NCBI GenBank assembly: GCA_016866415.1
Contig: VGML01000083.1
Span: 1-8,799 of the forward strand
Reading direction: 5' to 3'
DNA length: 8,799 nucleotides
Source: Bacteroidota bacterium
GTDB taxonomy: Bacteria; Bacteroidota; Bacteroidia; Flavobacteriales_D; Crocinitomicaceae
The notes beneath the pieces were generated by a model. The model made no database searches. It was given only the letters and a program-made list of their open reading frames with translations, and was not told the DNA's origin. Position numbers and translations under genes: made by a program. Of the stretch, positions 1 through 8,000 are shown in pieces. Numbering within the stretch: the first letter of the stretch is position 1; each line of letters begins with the position of its first letter.

Positions 1-1393
1 TCCAAATGGAAGACACGGTGGAGATATTCATGGAATTATTCAAAACCTTGATTATATAAAGGAACTCGGAGCCACCACCATTTGGACAACACCTTTATTG
101 GAGGACAATGAGGATTCCTATTCTTATCACGGCTATGCACAATCGAATCTTTACAAGGTAGATCCGCGTTACGGGAGTAATTATGATTTTCAGTTCTTAG
201 TTCAAGAGGCACACCGTAAAGGATTGAAAGTCATTAAAGACGAAGTTCCAAATCATTGGTCGAGCAAGCATTGGATTATCAAAGACTTACCAACTCAAAC
301 TTGGATTCATCAATTTCCTTCATTCACGCGCTCCAGTTACCGCACGAGCACGCAGATGGATCCCAACAAGAGTGAAAAGGACAAACGCGCGTCAGAGGAT
401 GGTTGGTTTGACACAAGTATGCCCGATTTAAATCAAGCGAACCCGCTGGTTCTCAATTACTTGATTCAAAATACAATTTGGTGGGTTGAATTTGCTGAAT
501 TGGATGGTCTACGTGTAGATACCTATTCATATAACGACAAGGAAACAATCGCCAAATGGACGAAAGCAATTATGGACGAATATCCAAATTTCAATATGGT
601 TGGTGAAGTTTGGATGCATGATCAAGCGCTGATGTCTTATTGGCAAAAGGATAGTCCGATTGGTTCGCTACAAAGCTATAACTCAAATTTGCCAGCTGTT
701 ATGGATTTTACTTTGCACGATGCTTACATGCAAGCGTTTAATGAATCGGAACAAGGTTGGGATAAAGGAATGTTGCGATTTTATGAGAATTTCGTTAATG
801 ATTTTCTCTACAATGATCCAAAGAATCTTCTTGTGTTTTTTGAGAATCATGATACACAACGTTTTAATGAACTTTATCCGAGATTTGAAGACTATAAACT
901 AGCAACAACACTTCTAGCAACAACACGTGGAATCCCTCAAATTTACTATGGTTCTGAAATCGGAATGAATGGTGATAAAGGCAAAGGTGATGCTGATATT
1001 CGTCGTGATTTTCCGGGAGGTTGGCCTGATGATTTAAACAATGCGTTTACTGAAAAAGGCAGAATAGCAGAGCAGAAACTTTATTTCGATTGGACGAAGA
1101 AACTTTTGAATTGGAGAAAAACAAAATCGGCTATTCATCATGGAAAATTGATTCAGTTCATACCACAAAATAATGTTTATGTGTATTTCCGTCAACATGA
1201 TTCAGAAACTATTATGGTTGTGCTTAACAATTCTCCGAAAGGGGAAAAAATTGATTTCGAACGTTTCAAGGAAGTTATGAATGGCTTTGCTTTCGCGAAT
1301 GCGATTTTTGAAGGCGAAAATCTTGATTTAAAATCTATTAAAACACTTTCAATCCCCTCAAAATCGGTTCGTATTTACGAGATGAGAAAATAA
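1..1393 (+). CDS. GH13 alpha-amylase family enzyme, SusA-like cyclomaltodextrinase/neopullulanase (5' partial)
   Basis: Hydrolyses alpha-1,4 bonds in malto-oligosaccharides, cyclodextrins or pullulan; family members in Sus loci are usually periplasmic. The open frame runs into the window edge (first whole codon at base 2), leaving 463 visible residues. A TTG at 98 is internal, because typical GH13 barrel sequence (GRHGGDIHG, then YHGYA and VDPRYG) surrounds it. All conserved GH13 regions are seen: region I DEVPNH (Asp at visible residue 80), region V MPDLN, region II GLRVDT with nucleophile Asp173 (518-520), region III GEVW with acid/base Glu202 (605-607), and region IV ENHD with Asp284 (851-853). 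The last ~80 residues look like the C-terminal beta domain of Bacteroidota cyclomaltodextrinases. Against full-length relatives of about 600 residues, roughly 150 N-terminal residues are missing, including any signal peptide, so location cannot be read. The exact substrate (cyclodextrin, pullulan or linear dextrin) is unresolved. The family call is secure; the subfamily is less so. Confidence 0.93.
   Translation, partial: PNGRHGGDIHGIIQNLDYIKELGATTIWTTPLLEDNEDSYSYHGYAQSNLYKVDPRYGSNYDFQFLVQEAHRKGLKVIKDEVPNHWSSKHWIIKDLPTQTWIHQFPSFTRSSYRTSTQMDPNKSEKDKRASEDGWFDTSMPDLNQANPLVLNYLIQNTIWWVEFAELDGLRVDTYSYNDKETIAKWTKAIMDEYPNFNMVGEVWMHDQALMSYWQKDSPIGSLQSYNSNLPAVMDFTLHDAYMQAFNESEQGWDKGMLRFYENFVNDFLYNDPKNLLVFFENHDTQRFNELYPRFEDYKLATTLLATTRGIPQIYYGSEIGMNGDKGKGDADIRRDFPGGWPDDLNNAFTEKGRIAEQKLYFDWTKKLLNWRKTKSAIHHGKLIQFIPQNNVYVYFRQHDSETIMVVLNNSPKGEKIDFERFKEVMNGFAFANAIFEGENLDLKSIKTLSIPSKSVRIYEMRK
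899..926 (+). repeat. 13-bp tandem direct repeat inside the GH13 gene
   Basis: CTAGCAACAACAC occurs at 899-911 and again, exactly, at 914-926, giving a 15-base period. It is in frame and encodes LATTL then LATTR just ahead of the conserved GIPQIYYG segment. The protein here matches the usual family pattern, so the repeat probably reflects codon choice over a repetitive peptide and not an insertion. Confidence 0.6.
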
Positions 1394-1405
1394 TCGAGTT
1401 ATCTT

Positions 1406-1422
1406 AGTGTCATTTTAACACT
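1406..1422. promoter_or_regulatory. Imperfect inverted repeat upstream of gap (candidate operator)
   Basis: AGTGTCA-TTT-TAACACT is a 17-base near-palindrome with 7-base arms and one mismatched pair around a TTT spacer. It ends 6 bases before the -7 box of the gap promoter, so a bound protein could affect polymerase. The 14-base core at 1407-1420 matches bases 4932-4945 upstream of susC at 13 of 14 positions. The binding factor, if any, is unknown. Arms this short, with no T tract immediately after them, make a terminator for the GH13 gene unlikely. Confidence 0.45.
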
Positions 1423-1428
1423 TTATTT

Positions 1429-1436
1429 TATATTTG
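1429..1436 (+). promoter_or_regulatory. Bacteroidota-type -7 promoter box for gap
   Basis: TATATTTG matches the Bacteroidota primary sigma factor -7 consensus TAnnTTTG at every fixed position. Transcription would begin near 1443, leaving a leader of roughly 19 bases before the ATG at 1462. No good TTTG -33 element sits at the expected distance; only weak TTAG-like sequence near 1404 is available. This suggests gap has its own promoter even though it directly follows the GH13 gene. Confidence 0.6.
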
Positions 1437-1461
1437 TAGTGGAAACTATAAATTGAAAGCT

Positions 1462-2463
1462 ATGATACGTATTGGAATCAATGGTTTTGGAAGAATTGGT
1501 CGACTTGCAGCTCGTATTATTTCTGAACGAAGTGACTTGAAATTAGTCGCAATCAATGATTTGTTGGATGTTGATTACATGGCTTACATGCTCAAGTACG
1601 ATTCGACTCATGGGAAATTCAATTTTCCAGTTTCACACGAAGGAGGAAATTTAATCATTGGTGACAATAAAGTCCGAGTTACCAATCAAAAAGATCCAGT
1701 TCAAATCGATTGGAAAGCTGTCGATGTCGACGTTGTTCTGGAGTGTACAGGATTGTTTCTTAGCAAAGAAAGTGCGCAACTTCACCTAAATGCTGGCGCC
1801 AAAAAAGTAATTCTTTCTGCTCCACCAAAAGACGATACGCCGACTTTTGTGATGGGAGTGAATCACGAAAACTTAAAGTCCGATCAATTAATTATTTCCA
1901 ATGCTTCTTGCACCACGAATTGCTTGGCTCCAATTGCTAAAGTTGTTCATGATGAATTTGGAATCTTAGAAGGTTTAATGACAACCGTTCATGCGGTTAC
2001 CGCCACACAAAAAACGGTTGATGGTCCGAGCGCTAAAGATTGGAGGGGTGGAAGAGGGGCAAGCCAAAATATCATTCCTTCCTCAACAGGCGCGGCAAAA
2101 GCAGTTACGATGGTTATACCCGAATTGAAGGGAAAATTGACTGGAATGGCATTTCGAGTTCCCGTTCCGGATGTTTCAGTGGTTGATTTAACTGTTCGAC
2201 TCGAAAAAGCAACGAGCTACCAACAAATTTGTGATGCTATGAAACGATATTCAGAAACAAGTTTGAAAGGAATTTTAGGATACACCGATGAAGCTGTTGT
2301 TTCTCAGGATTTTATTTCAGACCCGAGAACGTCCATATTTGACGCTTCAGCGGGAATTTCCTTGAATGATCATTTTGTGAAAGTGGTGGCTTGGTATGAC
2401 AATGAATACGGATATTCTTCCAAGTTAGTCGATCTTGCAGCTTATGCCATGAGATTAGTTTAA
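1462..2463 (+). CDS. gap: Glyceraldehyde-3-phosphate dehydrogenase, glycolytic type
   Basis: Oxidises and phosphorylates glyceraldehyde 3-phosphate to 1,3-bisphosphoglycerate with NAD+, in the cytoplasm as a homotetramer. The 333-residue length is normal for the family. Seen in order: the Rossmann dinucleotide loop NGFGRIGR (residues 7-14), Asp33 in the INDL motif (expected for NAD preference), the catalytic segment SNASCTTNC with nucleophile Cys150 (1909-1911), His177 in TTVHAVTATQ, and the substrate-loop segment SSTGAAKAV. ATG at 1462 is preferred over an in-frame TTG at 1453: it gives the canonical MIRIGINGFG start and leaves a plausible leader after the promoter. There is no Shine-Dalgarno sequence, as usual for the phylum. 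It sits 68 bases after the GH13 gene and 54 before the GH31 gene, an unusual but metabolically sensible place. It may be the only gap in the genome or a locus-specific paralogue; the window cannot tell. Confidence 0.97.
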   Translation: MIRIGINGFGRIGRLAARIISERSDLKLVAINDLLDVDYMAYMLKYDSTHGKFNFPVSHEGGNLIIGDNKVRVTNQKDPVQIDWKAVDVDVVLECTGLFLSKESAQLHLNAGAKKVILSAPPKDDTPTFVMGVNHENLKSDQLIISNASCTTNCLAPIAKVVHDEFGILEGLMTTVHAVTATQKTVDGPSAKDWRGGRGASQNIIPSSTGAAKAVTMVIPELKGKLTGMAFRVPVPDVSVVDLTVRLEKATSYQQICDAMKRYSETSLKGILGYTDEAVVSQDFISDPRTSIFDASAGISLNDHFVKVVAWYDNEYGYSSKLVDLAAYAMRLV

Positions 2464-2517
2464 GTTTCTGCGAAAGAATTTTTAGTTTTGTTTTTCTTAC
2501 TTCCATATTAATTTCGA

Positions 2518-4920
2518 ATGAAAGCACTTTTTGGTTTTCTGTTATTTTATAGTTTTTGTGCTTTTGCTCAAAATAGTCAACGTCAATTTCTTTCTATTCA
2601 AAAAACGGATTCGTTGGTTAAAGTGACCGTTTCGGATGGGGAGTATGAAATCAAAGCTTATTCTGATAAAATAATTGAAACGAGTTTTTTTCCATCGAAA
2701 ATTAAAATTACAGAACCTTCTCACGCAGTTGAACTTAAATCCAATTTCAGTAACAAGTTCAAGCTCATTGAATCGACCGATCAATGTAAATTGGTATTAA
2801 ATAATTTTGTGGTTCAAATTCAAAAAGTTCCGTTTCAGCTATCTTATTCCTACAAAGGAAAATTGGTTACATCCGAAAAAATGGGCTTCTATAAAACTTC
2901 AGAACTTGAAAAGATTTCTTTCAATTTAACGAACGATGAAATTTTATACGGTGGAGGAGCTCGAGCGCTTGGAATGAACCGCAGGGGTTACCGCTTGCAA
3001 TTGTATAACAAAGCGCATTATGGTTACGAGGAGCATTCTGAATTGATGAATTACACGATGCCATTGGTGCTTTCAAATCGAATATATGCAATTCATTTCG
3101 ATAATCCAGAAATTGGATATTTGGATTTAGACTCGAAAAAAGACAATACCTTGGCTTACGAAACGATTGGAGGCAGAAAGACCTATCAAGTTATTGTCGG
3201 TGATGATTGGAAAGATTTAGTTACGAATGAAACAGCCTTACTTGGAAGACAGCCGATGCCGCCAAGATGGGTATTTGGAAATTTTGCAAGTCGATTTGGA
3301 TATCATTCGCAAGCCGAAGCGGAAACAGTTGTTAATTCATTCCGAAAAGATTCCATTCCGTTGGACGCGATCGTTTTCGATCTTTATTGGTTTGGCAAGG
3401 AAATTCAAGGAACACTCGGAAATTTGGAGTTTTACCGCGACTCATTTCCGAATCCGCAGAAAATGATATCTGATTTTAAGTCAAAAAATGTCAACACAGT
3501 TTTAATAACCGAACCTTTTATTTTAACAACTTCTAAAAAATGGGACGAAGCCAAGCAAAAGAATCTATTGGGAACCGATAGCCTTGGACAACCATTGACT
3601 TATAACTTTTATTTTGGAAATACGGGATTGTTGGATGTTTTTAAGCCACATGTCAAAACGTGGTTTTGGAATGAATACAAAAAGTTGATTGAGATCGGAG
3701 TTTCAGGTATTTGGGGAGATTTGGGTGAACCAGAAGTGCATCCTTCAGAAATGCTTCATGGAAAAAAGAATGCAGACCAAGTTCACAACGTTTATGGCAA
3801 CGAATGGGCGAAGTTGATTAATGATGGGTACAAAAAGGATTTTCCTAAAGTGCGTCCATTTATTCTTATGCGATCTGGTTATTCAGGTTCTCAAAAACAT
3901 GGAATCATTCCGTGGTCTGGAGATGTGAATAGATCATGGGGTGGACTCAAACCACAAATGGAAATTTCCATGCAGATGGGCTTGCAAGGAATTGGTTACA
4001 TGCATTCAGATTTGGGAGGTTTTGCAGGTGCGTATGACGACCCTGAATTATATTTAAGATGGCTTCAGTATGGTGTTTTTCAACCAGTTTTTCGTCCGCA
4101 TGCGCAGGAAGAAGTACCAGCGGAACCAATTTTTAAAGATCCAAAGACAAAAAAGCTAGCCAAATCAGCTATCGAACTTCGTTATCGAATGTTGCCTTAT
4201 AACTATACCTTAGCTTTTGAAAATCACAAGCTTGGAACACCATTGATTCGACCTGTTTTTTTCAATGACTCAGCAGCTCATTGGACCGAACCGAAAGCCG
4301 ACTTATTTATGTGGGGAGATGCCTTGCTGGTTTATCCCATTCGAGATAAAAAGGCTTCTGATTCAATTACAATTCAATTGCCAGGAAATCATGTTTGGTT
4401 TGATTTTCATTCGGGAGAAAAAATCAAGTTAACATCGACCAGCTTTTGTTCTTTCGATAAGACAGTAGAAAACACTTTAACCAAAATCCCTGTTTTTGTA
4501 AAAGCGGGATCTTTTATTCCAATGACCAAAACAATTCAGTCCGTCGCAGAATTCGATCCAAATCAAACCCAAATTCATTTCTATTTCGATGAATCCGTGA
4601 AAACATCCGAAGGAACTTGGTACGATGATGATGGTTCAACCCAAAATGCATTTGAAAACGGAGCATATGAATTGACTAAATTTAGTTTTTTCGGAAAAAT
4701 CGCGAAAAAGAAAACCATTTGCATTGAAAAAGAAGTTGGTTCGAATTACAAAGCGAAAATCAGTAAAATAGAATTAGTTATTCACGGAGCAAATGCAATA
4801 GAAGGAAACGTGAAAGTTGGTAAAAAAGATTATAAAATCGATCAAATTAAAAAAGGAGATTTACTGATAATTCCGATTTCATTTACATCAACAAAGTTGA
4901 AAATTGAGTTGATTCCTTAA
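2518..4920 (+). CDS. Secreted GH31 enzyme, oligosaccharide 4-alpha-glucosyltransferase-like (or alpha-glucosidase)
   Basis: Acts on the non-reducing end of alpha-glucans, by glucosyl transfer or hydrolysis. The 800-residue protein begins with a type I signal peptide (hydrophobic 3-16, likely cleavage after AFA at 17), so it is probably periplasmic. An N-terminal beta-sandwich runs to about 240, with the segment GGGARALGMNRRGYR near 145-160. The catalytic barrel follows. It carries nucleophile Asp401 in GIWGDLGEPE (codon 3718-3720) and acid/base Asp469 in PWSGDVNRSWGG (3922-3924). Beta domains close the protein, with PVFVKAGSFIP and a YDDDGST motif typical of the GH31 C-terminus. WGDLGEPE and YWFGKEIQG, together with the 68-residue spacing of the two aspartates, resemble Cellvibrio japonicus Agd31B, a transglucosylase, as I remember it. 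Ordinary alpha-glucosidases usually read DMNEP here. The ATG start is fixed by the signal peptide. I see no convincing promoter in the 54-base gap upstream, so it may be read through from gap. Confidence 0.93.
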   Translation: MKALFGFLLFYSFCAFAQNSQRQFLSIQKTDSLVKVTVSDGEYEIKAYSDKIIETSFFPSKIKITEPSHAVELKSNFSNKFKLIESTDQCKLVLNNFVVQIQKVPFQLSYSYKGKLVTSEKMGFYKTSELEKISFNLTNDEILYGGGARALGMNRRGYRLQLYNKAHYGYEEHSELMNYTMPLVLSNRIYAIHFDNPEIGYLDLDSKKDNTLAYETIGGRKTYQVIVGDDWKDLVTNETALLGRQPMPPRWVFGNFASRFGYHSQAEAETVVNSFRKDSIPLDAIVFDLYWFGKEIQGTLGNLEFYRDSFPNPQKMISDFKSKNVNTVLITEPFILTTSKKWDEAKQKNLLGTDSLGQPLTYNFYFGNTGLLDVFKPHVKTWFWNEYKKLIEIGVSGIWGDLGEPEVHPSEMLHGKKNADQVHNVYGNEWAKLINDGYKKDFPKVRPFILMRSGYSGSQKHGIIPWSGDVNRSWGGLKPQMEISMQMGLQGIGYMHSDLGGFAGAYDDPELYLRWLQYGVFQPVFRPHAQEEVPAEPIFKDPKTKKLAKSAIELRYRMLPYNYTLAFENHKLGTPLIRPVFFNDSAAHWTEPKADLFMWGDALLVYPIRDKKASDSITIQLPGNHVWFDFHSGEKIKLTSTSFCSFDKTVENTLTKIPVFVKAGSFIPMTKTIQSVAEFDPNQTQIHFYFDESVKTSEGTWYDDDGSTQNAFENGAYELTKFSFFGKIAKKKTICIEKEVGSNYKAKISKIELVIHGANAIEGNVKVGKKDYKIDQIKKGDLLIIPISFTSTKLKIELIP

Positions 4921-4932
4921 AAAATTTGTTTG

Positions 4933-4945
4933 TGTCATTTTGACA
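4933..4945. promoter_or_regulatory. Perfect inverted repeat upstream of susC (candidate operator)
   Basis: TGTCA-TTT-TGACA has two perfect 5-base arms around a TTT spacer. It is nearly identical to the element upstream of gap. Its TTTG (4939-4942) doubles as the likely -33 promoter element of susC, so a protein bound here would compete directly with RNA polymerase. It begins 13 bases after the GH31 stop; the arms are too short for a convincing terminator and no T tract follows. The cognate regulator is not in the window. Confidence 0.45.
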
Positions 4946-4969
4946 ATTATAAAAATAAAAATATATTTA
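4939..4969 (+). promoter_or_regulatory. Bacteroidota-type promoter for the susCD pair
   Basis: A -33 element TTTG (4939-4942) is followed after 19 bases by TATATTTA (4962-4969), which matches the -7 consensus TAnnTTTG at all fixed positions except the last. The spacing fits the range known for this phylum. Transcription would start near 4976, giving a leader of about 27 bases before susC. The region is very A/T rich, which raises the chance of a fortuitous -7 match, but the paired boxes at correct spacing favour a real promoter. Confidence 0.6.
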
Positions 4970-5002
4970 CATTAAAAAAAATACTGGTTCTAATCTAATT
5001 TT

Positions 5003-8000
5003 ATGAAAAATAGCTACAGAATATATTCATTTTCAATTTTTTGTTTTCTTTTAACCACTTTTTCGTATGCTCAAAATGGAACAGTTAAAGGAATTGTAAC
5101 AGACACAGAAGGAAATCCAATTTTCAATGCTACTGTCACCCTTGAAGGTAAAAATTTAGGTTCGAAAACAGCTGAATCGGGCTCTTTCGAAATAGGCAAT
5201 ATTCCTCCTGGAACGTATATATTGGTTTGTAAGTATTTTGGGTTAGAAACGTTTACTGAGAATATTTCGCTAACTGCAAATCAAGTTCTTCAAAAAAACA
5301 TCTCTCTTTCAAAATCAAAAGAACTTGAAGAAGTTGTAGTAATCGGATATGGTACGACACGCACCAAAGATTTGACAGGTTCAGCAGTCGTAATTAATGA
5401 AAAGAATTTTACACAAGGTTCGATGTCAACTCCTGAACAGTTGATTATGGGTAAAGTATCCGGATTAAAAATCAACACAAACGACGGAGCTCCTGGATCT
5501 GGAAGCACATTGAGATTGCGTGGTGGAACTTCAATTAATGCGAGTAATGATCCATTGATTGTTGTGGATGGAGTTCCTCTGGACAACGGGGGAATTGCAG
5601 GAGCAGCCAATCCGCTTTCATTGATTAACCCAAACGATATCGCTTCATTTGTTGTTTTAAAAGATGCTTCTGCAACTGCGATTTACGGTTCTAGAGCTGC
5701 AAATGGAGTAATTATCATCACAACCAAAAAAGGGAGTTCAGGGAATGCTCCTCTGAAAGTTGTCTTTGATACAAAGCATTCTCTTTCAACGGTCGCTAAG
5801 TATGCGGATGTTTTGAGTGGCGATAGTTTGAGAAATTTAGTAAACCGAATTGGAAACCCAACACAAATTGGATTATTAGGTGATGCAAACACCGATTGGC
5901 AGCGTGAAGTTTTTAGACCAGCTTACGTAATCGATAACAACGTTTCATTGACCGGTGGAATTAAAAATTTACCTTATCGTTTATCTTTTGGTAATCGCGT
6001 TGAAAATGGCCTTTTGAAACGAGATCAATTCATGAGAAATTCGGTAACCTTAAATTTAACACCTTCATTTTTCGACAATAAACTACAAATTGAAGTAAAT
6101 AATAAACTCGTAAATACACGTTCGTTTTTTGCTAATCGCGGGGCTCTAGGTGCTGCTTATTTCGACCCTACGCAACCTGTTTATTCGGATACAACAACTT
6201 ATGGCGGTTATTTTGAATGGTTAGGAGCAAATGGAAATCCGAATACCTTATCAGCTAAAAATCCATTAGGATTAATAATGCAACGCGAGGATCAGAGTGA
6301 TGTTTGGAGATTAATAGGAAATGCAAAAGTTACCTACAAAATACCTTTTTTAAATGGATTAAAAGTTGTCATAAATGGAGGAATTGATCAATCTGAAGGT
6401 ACAGGTGTTACCACAACTGATAGTAATTCTGCTTCAGGATACTTCACAAGGGGTTCATACAGCCGATATAGGAGCAACAAGGGAAACAAATTATTAGAAG
6501 CTTATTTTAATTACAACAATAGCAATGGCACCGGAAATCAATTTTTGGTAATGGATTTAACTGCTGGTTATTCTTACCAGGACTGGTATTCTTCAAGTCC
6601 TAATTGGGCAACTTATAATCAAAAAGGTGATTCAATAATAGGCCCAGCCTCTGAATTTCCTTTTTACACGAAGAATTCAATATTGTCATTCTATTCAAGG
6701 GGAATTTTTACCATTAAGGACAGGTATGTTTTGAATGCTTCCCTCCGTTATGACGGTTCATCTCGTTTTAGCCCGGAAGCACGATGGGGACTTTTTCCTG
6801 CCGTTTCAGCAGCATGGATTATTTCTGATGAAGCTTTTTTCAAAAATAACATCAAAAAAGTTAACATGTTGAAAGTAAGAGCCGGTTATGGTGTTACTGG
6901 TCAGCAAGATGGAATTGGAGATTATGCATACATCTCGAATTATTTTGTAGGAACACAAACAGCTCAATACATTTTTGGACCAGATACCTTGTTGGTTTAC
7001 AGACCTTCTGGATTTGATGCAAACTTACAGTGGGAGCAGACAAAATCATACAACATTGGTATCGATTTTGGGATTTTGAAAGATCGTTTTTCAGGTTCGG
7101 TTGAATTTTATCAAAAAATCACTTCTGATTTGCTTGCTGTTGTGCCAGTGGCAGCAGGAACAAATTTCACGAATGAAATTCTCACCAATGTTGGTAGTTT
7201 GAGCAACACCGGAGTTGAATTTTCTTTCAATGCAGGGGTTTTCGCAAATAAGAATTCCAGACTTGACATCATGGGGAATGCTTCTAGAAACATTAACCGA
7301 GTTATTAAACTTTCTCAAATTGAAGATGAAAATTCTGTAGGAGTTCAAATTGGCGGTATATCAGGTGGAATTGGTAATACTGTTCAAGTGCATCGGGTAA
7401 ATTATCCAACTTATTCGTTTTTAGTTTACGAACAATTGTATGATTCCAATGGAGCTCCAATTCAAGTGGGACAACAGGCAACAATCGACATTAATAATGA
7501 TGGCCAAATAACAACAGCAGACAAATGGAAAAACATTCATGCCTATGCTGACAGAAATGGCGATGGAGTAATCAATATAAATGACCGATATATCAATAAC
7601 AAGGCAGCCGCAGATTGGTTTTTAGGTTTGTCATTAAATTACCAATACAAGAAGTGGTCATTTGGTATGTCAATGAGAAGTGAAATTGGTGGATATATTT
7701 ACAATAATATTCATTCGAATGCCGGAACGTTTCAATCACTGAATGGAACCCAAGGATTTTTGAATAACATAAGCTCGTTATACTATGAGGATGAAATTCA
7801 AAAAATTGCAACCAACCAATTATTAAGTGATCATTATTTGGAACGAGCAGACTTTTTAAGAATTGACTACATAAGCGCAGGCTATAATTTTGGTAAGCTT
7901 AAACTTTTAAATAATAAAGTAGGGCTTAATGCCAATTTGGTCGTAAATAATGTGTTTGTATTTACAAATTATTCGGGTCTTGATCCAGAAATTGGAGGAG

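Noticed and set aside
660..902. Overlapping + strand frames inside the GH13 gene (660-902) and the GH31 gene (3227-3466)
   Set aside because: They sit in a second frame under well conserved catalytic sequence, and the peptides have no family resemblance.
98..1393. TTG at 98 as the start of the GH13 gene
   Set aside because: Conserved GH13 sequence continues upstream in the same frame to base 2, so the codon is an internal Leu and the gene is cut by the window edge.
1453..1461. TTG at 1453 as the start of gap
   Set aside because: ATG at 1462 gives the canonical N-terminus, and the TTG would lie only about 10 bases after the predicted transcription start.
2464..2490. Possible terminator hairpin after gap (TTTC-TGC-GAAA followed by T-rich sequence)
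   Set aside because: The stem has only four mainly A/T pairs and the T tract is displaced and interrupted; too weak to call.
2487..2516. TTTG (2487-2490) and TAATTTCG (2509-2516) as a promoter for the GH31 gene
   Set aside because: The -7-like box ends one base before the ATG, so transcription would begin inside the coding region and lose the start codon.
5290..5610. Open frame on the minus strand inside susC, plus shorter ones at 3947-4129, 7091-7348 and 7593-7811
   Set aside because: They lie antisense to clear, motif-bearing genes, have no recognisable domains, and their peptides look like shadow translation of the + strand genes.
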